This document shows positions 33,909-43,510 of a stretch of 64,000 nt of DNA, piece after piece. The stretch lies in NCBI GenBank assembly GCA_902826695.1, contig CADEFU010000003.1, positions 186,001-250,000 on the forward strand. The letters are read 5' to 3'. The notes beneath the pieces were generated by a model. That model was not told the DNA's origin and searched no databases. It saw only the letters and a program-made list of their open reading frames with translations. The first letter of the stretch is position 1. The number at the start of each line of letters is the position of its first letter. Source of the DNA: an uncultured Alphaproteobacteria bacterium (GTDB taxonomy: Bacteria > Pseudomonadota > Alphaproteobacteria > Micropepsales > Micropepsaceae). Made by a program: the position numbers and the translations under genes.

Positions 33909-34934
33909 TTAGTCCTGCCATCGCGTGGAATTGCTGAAAAAATCCGGCACGGCGATCGCCGCCTTCGAAGCAATTGCCGCCTCGAGCACGAAGCTGGCGA
34001 CCGCGAGATCGAGAACGCCGAGCCCAAACGGCGAGAAGATGCGCGGCCGATTGAAGTCGAGCGCAAACCGCTTCTCCATTGCGTCGACCAGCGTGCCCGA
34101 GATGAAGTTTCGGTTCCCGGTCTCAATCTCGGCCAAGTGTACGGACGTTCGTGCCTTCAAGCAGTGCTCGACATCGTCCACGATGTTTTGCGAGGCCAGA
34201 ATGACGTTGGGAAGTATGTCTCGAAGCGAAAGGTGCAGCACCGTCGGCGACAGACGTCCGAGCAGCATCTCGTCGGCCAGATAGGGCTCCAGCGCCGTCG
34301 TCGCAAAAATGATCAATGACGATCCGGCGACGGCCTCCTCCATGCTGTGACGAACGTGGGCAGGTGCGCCGTATCGCTCGTGCAGCCATTTGCCGAAGCG
34401 TTCGGCCTCGGCCGCGCTCGCGTCATAGAGATTGATTTGGCTGAACTGCCAGTCGCGCGCCTTAAGCCATTCCACCGTCGTGCGCGCGATGACGCCCGTC
34501 CCGATCACGCAAAGCGAAGCCGTGCGGGGGCCTGGCGAGAGGTGCTCGGCCGCCAGCGCCGCCGACGCCGCGGTGCGCGTCGCGCTGATCAGAGAGGCTT
34601 CGATGCAGGCGAGCGGGTAACCCGTCGTCGGATCGTTGAGAATTTGAACCGCGGAGGCTCGCGCCAAGTTTGCGGCCGTGTTCTCGGGAAAGCTCGAGAT
34701 CCACTTGATACCGCTCTTCTGAATCGACCCGCCAAGATGGGCCGGCAGCGCGATGATGCGATTTCTCGGTTGCTCCGGATAGCGAAGAAAATAGCTGTCG
34801 GGGTTTATGGACTTTCCCGCCGCATGAAGCCGGTAGGCCGTCTCGACCGCATTGAAGATCTGATCGGGGTTCTTGCCGACGACGTCCCTGACCGTGGATC
34901 CGGAAACCACATAGAAGGTGGGTGCGGCTGCCAC
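33909..34934 (-). CDS. sbnB: SbnB-like dehydrogenase for diaminopropionate synthesis
   Basis: 341 residues, GTG start at 34934 with AGGGG upstream. Ornithine-cyclodeaminase/mu-crystallin fold: N-terminal substrate domain with NRIIALPAHLGG and SGIKWISSFPEN, NAD-binding glycine motif VIGTGVIART near 145, and C-terminal SPFGLGVLDLAVA. In staphyloferrin B synthesis SbnB oxidises the SbnA product N-(1-amino-1-carboxy-2-ethyl)-glutamate to alpha-ketoglutarate and L-2,3-diaminopropionate. The pairing with an SbnA-like gene 12 bases upstream makes that role much more likely than ornithine cyclodeamination. Confidence 0.88.
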   Translation of the reverse strand: MAAAPTFYVVSGSTVRDVVGKNPDQIFNAVETAYRLHAAGKSINPDSYFLRYPEQPRNRIIALPAHLGGSIQKSGIKWISSFPENTAANLARASAVQILNDPTTGYPLACIEASLISATRTAASAALAAEHLSPGPRTASLCVIGTGVIARTTVEWLKARDWQFSQINLYDASAAEAERFGKWLHERYGAPAHVRHSMEEAVAGSSLIIFATTALEPYLADEMLLGRLSPTVLHLSLRDILPNVILASQNIVDDVEHCLKARTSVHLAEIETGNRNFISGTLVDAMEKRFALDFNRPRIFSPFGLGVLDLAVASFVLEAAIASKAAIAVPDFFSNSTRWQD

Positions 34935-34946
34935 GTGATCGTTCCC

Positions 34947-35915
34947 CTAAACGGTTTCAAGCGTCTTGGCATGCTGCGCAATGACGCTCTCGACCCACGC
35001 GGGGTCGTAAACGGTATCGAGATACTTGTCGCCCAAGTCCGCCGAGATGGCGACGATGGTTTCGCCGGGTTTGAACTCCGAGGCGAGCTGCTGCACGGCG
35101 GCGAGGACCGTTCCGGTGCTTCCCCCGATGAGCAAATGATGGTCTCGAACGAAGGAGAGGCACGTTTCGACCGTCTTCTCCTCCTTTATCGCCACAACCC
35201 TGTCCGGGTTGGCGAGGTCTGCGAGCTTCGGCCTCACGCTTGTGCCGATGCCGGGGATGTTACGCTTGCCTGGTTTACCGCCGAACGTAACCGAGCCTGC
35301 CGGCTCGACGCCGACGATCTTGATATGCGGGAATACGACGCGCAGCCTCTCAGATATGCCCGCAAGCGTACCGGTGGTCCCTGCACCGACAAAGATCCAG
35401 TCGACCTTCTCGAACTCCCGCGCGATCTCGTTCGCGGTCTGCTCGGCGTGAACGTTTTTGTTCGCGATGTTCTCGTACTGGTTGACCCAGATGGAGTTCG
35501 GCACGGTCTGAAGGATGTTGTCGATGGTCTTGAATCTGGTTTGCAGGAACCCGCCATCGGGGTCGCGCACGTCGACGACGATGACTTTCGCCCCGTACAG
35601 CTCCATGCCCCTGATATTCGCGCGGGTTGCGTTCGCATCCGTCACGCAGATGAACTTGTAGCCCTTGATCGCGCACACGAGGCTCAGCGCTATGCCGAGG
35701 TTTCCGGATGAAGATTCGACGATCGTGGTCTCATTGGGCTTGGCGAGGCCGCGGCGTTCCAGGTCCGCAATCAATCCTATCGCGGTCTTCACCTTGATCG
35801 AGCCGGTGACGTTGAACCCTTCCAGCTTCAGGAACACGTCGTGCCCGCGGGCGAAGCCACGGACGCGATAAAAGAGGTCGCGGAAGATGAGGTCTAAAGG
35901 GGACGCAATGATCAT
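34947..35915 (-). CDS. sbnA: SbnA-like PLP enzyme for diaminopropionate synthesis
   Basis: 322 residues. Cysteine-synthase fold. The PLP Lys lies in VTGSIKVKTA (Lys41), the phosphate loop is GAGTTGTLAG, and ESSSGNLGIA is the Asn loop. SbnA uses O-phosphoserine and glutamate to make N-(1-amino-1-carboxy-2-ethyl)-glutamate. The GSIK-VKTA form, instead of the GSIKDR of cysteine synthases, matches the SbnA branch as I know it. First gene of a five-gene operon running to 27709; the ribosome site is GAAGAG. No sulfur-assimilation genes are nearby. Confidence 0.9.
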   Translation of the reverse strand: MIIASPLDLIFRDLFYRVRGFARGHDVFLKLEGFNVTGSIKVKTAIGLIADLERRGLAKPNETTIVESSSGNLGIALSLVCAIKGYKFICVTDANATRANIRGMELYGAKVIVVDVRDPDGGFLQTRFKTIDNILQTVPNSIWVNQYENIANKNVHAEQTANEIAREFEKVDWIFVGAGTTGTLAGISERLRVVFPHIKIVGVEPAGSVTFGGKPGKRNIPGIGTSVRPKLADLANPDRVVAIKEEKTVETCLSFVRDHHLLIGGSTGTVLAAVQQLASEFKPGETIVAISADLGDKYLDTVYDPAWVESVIAQHAKTLETV

Positions 35916-35987
35916 GACGCAATCTCTTCAAGTCGAGATTCTAAAGCACTGTCACCGGCGAATGTCGCGCGAGACGCAGCGACGTAT

Positions 35988-36119
35988 CCCCGGGCCGAAG
36001 CAGCGTGACAAACCGGGGCCGAAGCATGCTTAATGCCCAGCCACTCATTTGCACCCGTCCGCCAAGGTGAGTTTCAACATTTCGAAATGAATACGCGATG
36101 AACGCGCGCACGCGTTCAC
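35988..36119. promoter_or_regulatory. Direct repeats and palindromes upstream of the sbnA operon
   Basis: CGGGCCGAAGCA (35991-36002) recurs as CGGGGCCGAAGCA (36014-36026). Further out are a perfect 12-base palindrome CATTTCGAAATG (36079-36090) and a perfect inverted repeat TGAACGCG-CGCA-CGCGTTCA (36100-36119). No gene covers this stretch. These are candidates for operators of the downstream operon or a terminator of the gene ending at 36206. Confidence 0.45.
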
Positions 36120-36205
36120 CGCCGACACGCAAGGGCCGAGACCGTGCTGTGATCGAACGCACCAATTTGCAGTCGATCCCGTCCCCTCAAACCTGCCGCT
36201 GCTTT

Positions 36206-36541
36206 CTACTCCGGACACTTGTCATCGAGTGCATCGAGCGCCGCGCTCAACCGCTTACCGTCAGCGGAGTCTTCGTCGGTCGCTTCATACGTGTCCCAGG
36301 CCGCCTCGAAATCCGGCCCCAGTTGGTTAATGTAGCCGTCGATCTGCGCTTCGGCTGCGGGGTTCTCGCTATCGCCCATAGCCTCCTCGACATCGGCCAA
36401 CTCGCAGTACGTGTTCAACTTGCCGGAGTCGTTTCCGACCGCTGTGAACACACGCAGAGCGTTATCGACGTCAGGGTTGGCAGCCGATGCCGTGACTGCT
36501 GCAACGCAGATGGCAGCACACGCGAGAAGCGAACGCATCAT
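36206..36541 (-). CDS. Small exported acidic protein
   Basis: 111 residues. AGGAGG sits a few bases before the double ATG at 36541. A signal peptide (MMRSLLACAAICVAAVTASA) precedes an acidic mature part of about 90 residues with two Cys (TYCELADV and the terminal DDKCPE), likely disulfide-bonded. It is rich in Asp/Glu and helical. Family not recognised. It could be a periplasmic binding or buffer protein. Confidence 0.75.
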   Translation of the reverse strand: MMRSLLACAAICVAAVTASAANPDVDNALRVFTAVGNDSGKLNTYCELADVEEAMGDSENPAAEAQIDGYINQLGPDFEAAWDTYEATDEDSADGKRLSAALDALDDKCPE

Positions 36542-36650
36542 CGAATCCTCCTGGTGAGCCCGTTATAAGGTGTCACGAAATGGAGCCAAATCCTCATCAC
36601 AAGTCAATGCCAACTGGCGCACAGTCCAAGCGGATTGCTTGCAGTAAGAT

Positions 36651-37331
36651 CTAGCGGGGCTGCGGTCGCGGAATGTCGCAGAACAAACGCACGGGCACGC
36701 GTCCCGCGCCGCGAACGGCGTCAAGAAGTTCGTACTCTTCTTTCGCGTCCGTGGGTCGGCGCAGACGAGCATGACCGCCATCGGCGAGCGACAGGTGGTA
36801 GTAGTCCGCGCTCTCGCTTTCGTCGTGCACTTGCCATTCTTTGATGTCGCGCCAAACGATAAGCTGCGGCGCAAGGTCCAACGGCATCACACGGCCCGCA
36901 CGCAAAAGCTCACGCACCACGGCGGCACGCCGCCCGCCGTCCATTCCAAGCCACGCGCCAGGTGAAGCCGCGATCCCATCGCTCGTCAGCTGCAACGTAG
37001 CTTTCGCAGCCAACTTGAATTCGCGAGGCAGGTTCACCCGCGCATTTGCCATCGGGGCAAAGCACTTGCCACGCTCGTACTCCTCGCGCAGATGGCTGGG
37101 AAGGCTGCGATAGTTCGTGCGCGTCCGCGCCGACAGCAACACCAGTCCAAGCAGTGCAAGTCCTGCCGTCACGAACGCAGGCGTCCAATTCGAGTCGTCG
37201 ACTTTGCCGTTCACCGTGAACGCAACGAATGGCGAAAAGACCACCGCCATCCAAAGCAGCATCATAAGTCCGGCCGGCGTTTTCGCCTCCGCCGGAAGCG
37301 GAGACCGTCCATAATAGTTCGTCTGCGCCAT
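36651..37331 (-). CDS. Membrane protein of unknown function, two helices
   Basis: 226 residues. Two membrane helices (about 20-41 and 53-67) are followed by a roughly 155-residue soluble C-terminal domain with IVWRDIKEWQVHDE and a C-terminal VPVRLFCDIPRP. The domain alternates strands and may resemble a PH/bacterial PH-like fold attached to membrane helices, but that is a guess. The N-terminus MAQTNYYGRSPLPAEAKTP is probably cytosolic. No operon partner; the next upstream gene, cspA, ends in a terminator. Confidence 0.65.
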   Translation of the reverse strand: MAQTNYYGRSPLPAEAKTPAGLMMLLWMAVVFSPFVAFTVNGKVDDSNWTPAFVTAGLALLGLVLLSARTRTNYRSLPSHLREEYERGKCFAPMANARVNLPREFKLAAKATLQLTSDGIAASPGAWLGMDGGRRAAVVRELLRAGRVMPLDLAPQLIVWRDIKEWQVHDESESADYYHLSLADGGHARLRRPTDAKEEYELLDAVRGAGRVPVRLFCDIPRPQPR

Positions 37332-37450
37332 GAAGGTGCGAACTCCCGTCGGCCAATCTTACGCGGCGACGGTTTCCGGACCCTGAACGCGCTGTAGGCC
37401 GAAGGGGTGCCGCGCCGGCCGCTATCAAGGTAGGCAGGTGCGGTAGGCGC

Positions 37451-37490
37451 AAAAAAAACGGGCGGCCAAGCTTGCGCTTAGGCCGCCCGT
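37451..37490 (-). terminator. Rho-independent terminator of cspA
   Basis: On the minus strand ACGGGCGGCC and GGCCGCCCGT pair in a GC-rich stem, followed immediately by a run of eight T (read as AAAAAAAA at 37451-37458 on the plus strand). It begins 20 bases after the cspA stop. Confidence 0.95.
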
Positions 37491-37509
37491 CCCAATCAGC
37501 TCAACGCGA

Positions 37510-37719
37510 TTACGCAGCGCTGAGGTTGACGGCCTTTGCGCCGCGCGCATCGGCTTCGGTGCTGAAGTTGACGCGCTGACCTTCCGTCAGAGCGCGCATT
37601 CCCGCCTGCTCAACCGCGGTCGCATGGACGAAGACATCCTTGCCGCCGCCGTCCGGCGCAATAAAGCCAAAGCCCTTGGCCGTGTTGAAGAACTTCACAG
37701 TACCCGTATTCGAAGACAT
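37510..37719 (-). CDS. cspA: Cold-shock protein (CspA family)
   Basis: 69 residues forming a single OB-fold. RNP1 is KGFGFI and RNP2 is VFVHAT; the N-terminal GTVKFFN is standard. Acts as an RNA/ssDNA-binding chaperone that prevents mRNA structure. The ribosome site AAGGAAT precedes the ATG. A long leader of about 175 bases upstream suits cold-induced regulation, and the gene is closed by a strong terminator, so it is monocistronic. Confidence 0.96.
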   Translation of the reverse strand: MSSNTGTVKFFNTAKGFGFIAPDGGGKDVFVHATAVEQAGMRALTEGQRVNFSTEADARGAKAVNLSAA

Positions 37720-37902
37720 TCGTTTATTCCTTGTAAGAAAACAGTCTCAGCGCCCGGGCGAAATGCCAAGACGCGATGAAAAGCATGACAAAGGTTTGAG
37801 AGAAGGTTTTCGAACCGGGTCTGCGGCCAAGCGCGTGGTTTCCACTTGCTTCGCCGAAAATCTTGGGCCCGCACTTCACAACCGTGCAGCCGTCACTGTG
37901 GA

Positions 37903-37933
37903 GTTATATGGGCCTTTTCGGACGAAATTGCAA
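37903..37933 (-). promoter_or_regulatory. Candidate cspA promoter with long leader
   Basis: Minus strand TTGCAA (37928-37933) and TATAAC (37903-37908) are spaced 19 bases apart (17 if CATATA is taken as -10). It would give a leader of about 175 bases, as is usual for cold-shock genes. The rest of the 37720-38124 gap shows no gene. Confidence 0.45.
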
Positions 37934-38124
37934 TGAGGGCCAAAAACGCGGGCGCTTGTGCGCATTCAGCGCAGATCACGCTGCAGAGATCCCTATCGCC
38001 GGTTGTTCTCTCTTGCTCAGCCGGTTCAGATTCTAAACTAGGGAACTACAGTTGCTGAACTAGTACGGCGTCGAGCGGTAGTCGATGGTGCAACATTGAG
38101 AATGCGCCACAAGGAGATCATCGC

Positions 38125-38586
38125 GTGCGCTTACCAAACACTATCGCCGTCGTCGTTGCTGGTGCATCGGCCGTACTCGCTACTTCGTGCGGCACCGAAG
38201 AACGCAACAGCGCAAAGGCACTCGCCATCGCCGCCAGCGATCCCTCGCTGAGCTGGAGCGCCTGTCCGCCCGTCTTCCCGGAAGGCTGCACGCTCACCGT
38301 ACTGCACGGCGATCCCGCCAAACCGAACGCTGATGTCTTTCTGCGCGTGCCATCCAAGTACGTGATCCCCGCGCACTGGCATTCGTCGGCCGAGCGGATG
38401 GTGCTCGTCACCGGTCGTCTCAAGGTCGAGTATAAGGGTCAGGCCGCGTCGACGCTGGAGGCTGGAAGCTATGCCTATGGCCCGGCAAAGCAGCCGCACC
38501 AAGCGACTTGCCTAAGCGACGACGCTTGCACGTTGTTCATCGCGTTCGAAGGGCCGGTCGACGCCCATGCCGGCGGCATGGAGTAA
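38125..38586 (+). CDS. Exported cupin-domain protein
   Basis: 153 residues from a GTG at 38125 with AAGGAG 8 bases upstream. The N-terminus is a signal peptide with LATSC near residue 22, a possible but weak lipobox. The cupin domain shows IPAHWHSSAERMVLVTGRLKV (metal-binding HxH and Glu) and AYGPAKQPHQATC (third His). Similar single-cupin proteins are found as extracytoplasmic sensors or small enzymes. Ligand unknown. It is followed by a strong stem-loop. Confidence 0.82.
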   Translation: MRLPNTIAVVVAGASAVLATSCGTEERNSAKALAIAASDPSLSWSACPPVFPEGCTLTVLHGDPAKPNADVFLRVPSKYVIPAHWHSSAERMVLVTGRLKVEYKGQAASTLEAGSYAYGPAKQPHQATCLSDDACTLFIAFEGPVDAHAGGME

Positions 38587-38649
38587 CTCCGTCGAAGCGC
38601 CGGACGCAGGCCCCGTTTCGCAAGGCGGCCAACCGGACGCAGGACAACG

Positions 38650-38688
38650 CAAGCCGGACAGCAAACCCTGTCCGCCATGTCCGGCTTG
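38650..38688 (+). terminator. Stem-loop after the cupin gene
   Basis: CAAGCCGGACA (38650-38660) and TGTCCGGCTTG (38678-38688) are perfectly complementary with a 17-base loop. There is no U-run. It lies about 65 bases after the cupin stop. Related CCGGAC repeats surround it (38600-38640, 38720-38726). Confidence 0.5.
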
Positions 38689-38737
38689 AACCGCACGAAA
38701 ATCGGCCACTTTCCCCATATCCGGCCATCTTGGCGCG

Positions 38738-38766
38738 TTGACTTAAGCGCCGCCGGCGGGTCACAT
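38738..38766 (+). promoter_or_regulatory. Candidate promoter of the gcv operon
   Basis: TTGACT, a 17-base spacer and TCACAT. The -35 is one base from consensus; the -10 is poor. It is positioned to transcribe the glycine riboswitch that starts about 60 bases downstream. Confidence 0.35.
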
Positions 38767-38825
38767 CGCTCCAACGCTGAAGGCCCGCCGTGATGGCGCA
38801 CCTTGGGCGGCCAATCATTCGACCC

Positions 38826-39018
38826 TTTGCGGAAGAGAGTGGGCTGCAAGGCCCGCCGCCGAAGGAGCAACCGCCCTGGAATCTCTCAGGCACCCGGGAC
38901 CGCAAAGGCGATGACAGTCTGGAAAGCGAACGCTCACCTTGGGCGTTCCACCGACGGGGTAGGCGGGCGCTGAATGCGCCGGCGAAATCTCTCAGGTCCT
39001 CATGACAGACAGGGGCGT
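38826..39018 (+). ncRNA. Tandem glycine riboswitch
   Basis: Two glycine aptamers in tandem. Aptamer 1 has the core GCCGAAGGAGCAA (38867-38881 region) followed by ATCTCTCAGGCA and GGGACCGC. Aptamer 2 has CACCGACGGGGTAGGC then GCGAAATCTCTCAGGT and GACAGACAGGGG. These are the conserved bulge and closing-helix sequences of the class. Glycine binding normally turns on glycine cleavage genes, and gcvT starts 66 bases downstream. The second aptamer departs slightly from consensus (CCGACGGGG rather than CCGAAGGGG). Confidence 0.93.
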
Positions 39019-39084
39019 TAGTCCTGCGAAGCCACTTGGCGAAGCAGGATGCGACCTTGAACGTTAGAGAGAGACCGAACCCTC

Positions 39085-40233
39085 ATGGCCGAACCGGCCC
39101 AAACCGATCTGAAACGAACCCCGCTCTTCGCGCTCAACGCGGAACTCGGCGGAAAGATGGTGCCGTTCGCCGGCTACGAAATGCCGGTGCAGTTCCCGGC
39201 CGGCATTTTGAAAGAACACCTGCACACGCGCGCCGCCGCCGGCCTCTTCGACGTCTCGCATATGGGCCAGGCGTGGCTGCACCTCGAAGGCAAGGGCACC
39301 CACGACGATATCGCGGCGCTGCTCGAAACACTCACGCCCGGCGACATCAAAGCGCTCAAGCCCGGCCAGATCCGCTACACGCTGCTCTTGAACGACGAAG
39401 GCGGCATCCGCGACGACTTCATGGTCAGCCGCCCGCTTAGCGCTGAGAAGGCCGGCACTCTGTTCCTCGTCGTCAACGCCGCAACCAAGGACGCCGACTT
39501 CGCGCACATCGCGGCCAAGCTGAAGGGCAAAGCGAAACTCGAACGCCTCGAAGACCGCGCGCTCATCGCGCTTCAGGGCCCGAAGGCCGCCGCCGTTCTG
39601 GAACGCATCGTCCCGGGCGTTGCCGCCATGACATTCATGACGATCGCGACCTTCACCTGGGAACGCGCGGAGCTCTTCGTCTCCCGCTCCGGCTACACCG
39701 GCGAGGACGGCTACGAAATCTCTGTGCCGGGTGCGATCGCGACCGCCTTCGCCCGCGTGCTGCTGGCGCAAGCGGAAGTCGCACCCATCGGCCTCGGCGC
39801 GCGCGACAGCCTGCGCCTCGAAGCGGGCCTCTGCCTCTACGGCCACGACATCGATGAGCAAACGACGCCTGTCGAAGCAAACCTGACCTGGGCCATCGGC
39901 AAGCGCCGTAAGCTGGAAAAAGGCTTCCCCGGCGCCGACAAGATCATGGACCAGCTGTTCAACGGCGCGAAACGCGTGCGTGTCGGTATTAAACCCGAAG
40001 GCCGCGCTCCGGCCCGCGAAGGCGCCGAGATTGTCGACGCGAACGGCGCTCCCGCCGGTCGCATCACCTCCGGCGGCTTCGGCCCCTCGGTGAACGGTCC
40101 GATCGCCATGGGCTATGTCCGCGCAGATCTTGCGAACGATGGGACCGCCTTAAGCCTCATTGTCCGCGGCCAAAAACTCGCCGCACGCGTCGTACCGATG
40201 CCCTTCGTTCAAAAACGCTTCCACAAACCTTGA
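39085..40233 (+). CDS. gcvT: Glycine cleavage system T protein (aminomethyltransferase)
   Basis: 382 residues. Transfers the methylene group from the aminomethyl-lipoyl H protein to tetrahydrofolate, releasing ammonia. N-terminal [26 protein letters not shown] and DVSHMGQ are diagnostic; [13 protein letters not shown] and [16 protein letters not shown] carry folate and catalytic residues (the Asp in DSLRLE region). First gene of gcvT-H-PA-PB, under a tandem glycine riboswitch; ribosome site GAGAGAG upstream. Confidence 0.98.
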   Translation: MAEPAQTDLKRTPLFALNAELGGKMVPFAGYEMPVQFPAGILKEHLHTRAAAGLFDVSHMGQAWLHLEGKGTHDDIAALLETLTPGDIKALKPGQIRYTLLLNDEGGIRDDFMVSRPLSAEKAGTLFLVVNAATKDADFAHIAAKLKGKAKLERLEDRALIALQGPKAAAVLERIVPGVAAMTFMTIATFTWERAELFVSRSGYTGEDGYEISVPGAIATAFARVLLAQAEVAPIGLGARDSLRLEAGLCLYGHDIDEQTTPVEANLTWAIGKRRKLEKGFPGADKIMDQLFNGAKRVRVGIKPEGRAPAREGAEIVDANGAPAGRITSGGFGPSVNGPIAMGYVRADLANDGTALSLIVRGQKLAARVVPMPFVQKRFHKP

Positions 40234-40243
40234 GACGAGACCG

Positions 40244-40615
40244 ATGACCACGAAATACACCAAAGACCACGAATGGGTTCGCGTTGAAGGTAACGTCGCG
40301 ACCGTCGGCATCACCGCCTACGCCGCCGAACAGCTGGGCGACGTCGTCTTCGTCGAGCTCCCCGCCATCGGCAAAGCGGTCGAGAAGGGCGGCGACGCCG
40401 CCGTCGTCGAAAGCGTGAAAGCCGCATCCGAAGTCTACGCGCCGATCTCCGGCGAAGTCGTCGAGGTGAACAGCGCGCTTGTCGACGAGCCGGCAAAGGT
40501 CAACGCCGAACCGACGGGTGCCGGCTGGTTCATGAAGCTCAAGGTCAAGAGCGCCGGCGAACTCAACGGCCTCATGAGCGAGGCCGAATACAACGACTAC
40601 GTAAAGGGGCTCTGA
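40244..40615 (+). CDS. gcvH: Glycine cleavage system H protein
   Basis: 123 residues from the ATG at 40244, which gives the standard N-terminus [13 protein letters not shown]; a longer frame is only the 3' end of gcvT out of frame. The lipoyl-accepting Lys is Lys59 in [15 protein letters not shown]. Carries the aminomethyl group between P and T proteins. The stop overlaps the gcvPA start by one base. Confidence 0.98.
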   Translation: MTTKYTKDHEWVRVEGNVATVGITAYAAEQLGDVVFVELPAIGKAVEKGGDAAVVESVKAASEVYAPISGEVVEVNSALVDEPAKVNAEPTGAGWFMKLKVKSAGELNGLMSEAEYNDYVKGL

Positions 40616-41934
40616 TGCGTTACCTGCCGCTCACCACTGCCGACCGCAAAGCGATGCTGAGCGTCGTCGGCGCGAAGTCGATCGACGAGCTCTACCGCGA
40701 CGTACCGCGTGAGGCCTATCTGACGACGCTCGTCGACCTGCCGATGCACGCGGGCGAACTCGAAGTCGAACGCCAGATGGGCAAGCTCGCCGCACGCAAC
40801 GTGTCGGCCGGCAGCGTACCGTTCTTCTGCGGCGCCGGCGCGTACCGTCACCACGTTCCCGCAACGGTCGATCACCTGATCCAGCGCTCCGAGTTCCTGA
40901 CCTCCTACACGCCGTATCAGCCCGAAATCGCGCAAGGCACGCTGCAATACCTGTTCGAGTTCCAAACCCAGGTCGCGATGCTGACCGGAATGGACGTCGC
41001 GAACGCCAGCATGTACGACGGCTCGACCGCGACCGCCGAAGCCGTGCTGATGTCCGCGCGTGTGACGAACCGCAAGCGCATCGTCCTGTCGCCAAACCTG
41101 CATCCGCATTACGCGGAAACGGTTCGCACGACCGCGGAGGCCGCAGGCCTCTCGATCATCGAAGGCAATGAAACCGCGCTCGACGACAAGACCGCCTGCT
41201 TCGTCGTCCAGAACCCGGACTTCACCGGCGCAATCCACGACATCACCCCGCTGTCGGATGCAGCCCACGCGAAGGGCGCGCTGCTCGTCGCCGTGGTGAC
41301 CGAGATCGTCTCGCTTGGCGCGATCACGCCACCCGGCGAAATGGGCGCCGACATCGTCGTGGCCGAAGGCCAGTCGATCGGCAACCCGCTGAACTTCGGC
41401 GGCCCCTATGTCGGCCTCTTCGCCACGCGCCAAAAATTCGTCCGCCAAATGCCGGGCCGCCTCTGCGGTGAAACGGTCGACGCGCAAGGTAACCGCGGCT
41501 TTGTGCTGACGCTCTCGACCCGCGAGCAGCACATCCGCCGCGAAAAGGCGACGTCGAACATCTGCACGAACTCAGGCCTGTGCTGCCTCGCCTTCACGAT
41601 CCACATGGCGCTCTTGGGCGAAGACGGCTTCCGCAAACTCGCGGCGCTGAACCATGACCGCGCCGTCCAAGCCGCCGACAAGCTCGCGAAGGTCAAAGGC
41701 GTCGAACTGATGACGCCGACGTTCTTCAACGAGTTCACGCTGAAGCTCGCCAAGCCGGCCGCGCCCGTCGTCGATCAGCTGGCGAAGAACGGCATCATCG
41801 CCGGCGTCCCCGTTTCGCGCCTGAAGCCGCATGACAAGGCGGCCCAGAACCTTCTCCTCGTCGCCGTCACCGAAACGACCACACCCGCCGACATCGACGC
41901 GCTCGTCGCGGGCCTCTCGAAGGTGCTCTCATGA
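40615..41934 (+). CDS. gcvPA: Glycine dehydrogenase subunit 1
   Basis: 439 residues. N-terminal half of the P protein in organisms with a split glycine decarboxylase. Starts [15 protein letters not shown] with the family blocks [34 protein letters not shown] and [12 protein letters not shown]. It has no PLP Lys; the active site is formed with subunit 2. It begins in the gcvH stop codon and overlaps gcvPB by 4 bases, so expression is coupled. Confidence 0.97.
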   Translation: MRYLPLTTADRKAMLSVVGAKSIDELYRDVPREAYLTTLVDLPMHAGELEVERQMGKLAARNVSAGSVPFFCGAGAYRHHVPATVDHLIQRSEFLTSYTPYQPEIAQGTLQYLFEFQTQVAMLTGMDVANASMYDGSTATAEAVLMSARVTNRKRIVLSPNLHPHYAETVRTTAEAAGLSIIEGNETALDDKTACFVVQNPDFTGAIHDITPLSDAAHAKGALLVAVVTEIVSLGAITPPGEMGADIVVAEGQSIGNPLNFGGPYVGLFATRQKFVRQMPGRLCGETVDAQGNRGFVLTLSTREQHIRREKATSNICTNSGLCCLAFTIHMALLGEDGFRKLAALNHDRAVQAADKLAKVKGVELMTPTFFNEFTLKLAKPAAPVVDQLAKNGIIAGVPVSRLKPHDKAAQNLLLVAVTETTTPADIDALVAGLSKVLS

Positions 41935-43505
41935 TGAACAAGCAAGGCCGCCCGACGACGGGCACAGCAACGAATGGCGGCGAGCTCGCCACGATCTCCG
42001 GTCACCGCGGCCTCGACCGCGAAGTGAAGCTGATCTTCGAAACCGGCCGCCCCGGCGCTTGTGGCGTCGATCTGCCGGAGCCTGAACTGAAGCACGACCG
42101 CCTGGGTGGCCTGCGCCGCCGCGGCGCGATCGGTCTGCCGGGTCTTTCCGAACCCGAAGTCGTCCGCCACTTCGTGCGCCTGTCGCGCAAGAACTACGCG
42201 ATCGACTACGGCCTCTATCCGCTGGGCTCGTGCACGATGAAGCACAACCCGCGCCTGAACGAGAAGATGGCGCGGCTACCGGGCTTCGCCGACATACATC
42301 CGCTGCAGCCGGTCTCGACGATCCAAGGCGCGCTCAGCCTCATCGACCACCTCGCGCATTGGCTGAAGCTGCTCACCAACATGCCCGCCGTCGCGATGAG
42401 CCCGAAGGCCGGCGCCCACGGCGAAACTTGCGGCTTGATGACGATCCGCGCCGCGCACCACGCGAAGGGTGAAGCGCACCGCACGGTCGTGCTGGTGCCC
42501 GAGTCCGCGCACGGCACGAACCCGGCGACCGCCGCCCTCGTCGGTTACACGGTCGAAGAGGTTCCGGCGAACGAACGCGGCCGCGTCGATGTTGCTGCCT
42601 TGAAAGCGAAGCTTGGGCCAAACGTCGCCGCGATCATGCTCACGAACCCGAACACCTGCGGGCTGTTCGAAAACGACATGATCGAAATCGCCGACGCCGT
42701 GCACAAGGCGGGCGCCTACTTCTACTGCGACGGCGCGAACTTCAACGCGATCGTCGGACGCGTGCGCCCCGGCGACCTCGGCATCGATGCGATGCACATC
42801 AACCTGCACAAGACGTTCTCGACGCCGCACGGCGGCGGCGGCCCTGGTGCCGGCCCGGTGGTGCTGTCGGCGGCGCTCGCGCCCTTCGCGCCCGTGCCGC
42901 TCATCCTTCACGGAGCGAACGGCTTCGAGTTGATCGAAGACGACGCCGCCGCAAAGTCACACGACGCGAAACCGTTCGGCCGCATGACCGCGTTCCACGG
43001 TCAAATGGGCATGTTCACCCGTGCCATGGCCTACATGCTCAGCCATGGCGCCGACGGCCTCGCGCAGGTTGCCGGTGATGCGGTGCTGAACGCGAACTAC
43101 ATCCTCGCCTCGCTCAAAGATGTGATGTCCGCACCGTTCGCGCACTCGGGTCCGTGCATGCACGAAGCTTTGTTCGACGACAGCTTCCTGAAGGATACCG
43201 GCGTCACCACGCTCGATATCTCAAAGGCGCTGATCGACGAGGGCTACCACCCGATGACGATGTACTTCCCGCTCGTCGTGCACGGCGCCATGCTGATCGA
43301 ACCGACCGAGACGGAATCGAAGCACGCCCTCGACGAGTTCATCCACGTGCTGGGGACGCTCGCCAAGGAAGCAAAGGGCAACGACAAGCGCCGCTTCGAA
43401 GGCGCCCCGCACTTCGCGCCGCGCCGCCGCCTCGATGAAACGGCCGCCGCCCGCAAACCGGTGCTCCGCTGGACACCGCCGGCAAAAGCGCAAGCGGCGG
43501 AGTAG
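41931..43505 (+). CDS. gcvPB: Glycine dehydrogenase subunit 2
   Basis: 524 residues. PLP-binding half of the split P protein, decarboxylating glycine. The PLP Lys is Lys294 in [26 protein letters not shown] and [12 protein letters not shown] are also typical. ATGA overlap with gcvPA. The C-terminal end is followed after 5 bases by an unrelated membrane gene, so the glycine-responsive transcript may run further. Confidence 0.98.
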   Translation: MMNKQGRPTTGTATNGGELATISGHRGLDREVKLIFETGRPGACGVDLPEPELKHDRLGGLRRRGAIGLPGLSEPEVVRHFVRLSRKNYAIDYGLYPLGSCTMKHNPRLNEKMARLPGFADIHPLQPVSTIQGALSLIDHLAHWLKLLTNMPAVAMSPKAGAHGETCGLMTIRAAHHAKGEAHRTVVLVPESAHGTNPATAALVGYTVEEVPANERGRVDVAALKAKLGPNVAAIMLTNPNTCGLFENDMIEIADAVHKAGAYFYCDGANFNAIVGRVRPGDLGIDAMHINLHKTFSTPHGGGGPGAGPVVLSAALAPFAPVPLILHGANGFELIEDDAAAKSHDAKPFGRMTAFHGQMGMFTRAMAYMLSHGADGLAQVAGDAVLNANYILASLKDVMSAPFAHSGPCMHEALFDDSFLKDTGVTTLDISKALIDEGYHPMTMYFPLVVHGAMLIEPTETESKHALDEFIHVLGTLAKEAKGNDKRRFEGAPHFAPRRRLDETAAARKPVLRWTPPAKAQAAE

Positions 43506-43510
43506 GGCGC

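Noticed and set aside
34947-35915. Ordinary cysteine synthase
   Set aside because: The PLP region, the SbnB-like neighbour and the NRPS operon context fit SbnA better; no sulfur-assimilation genes are near.
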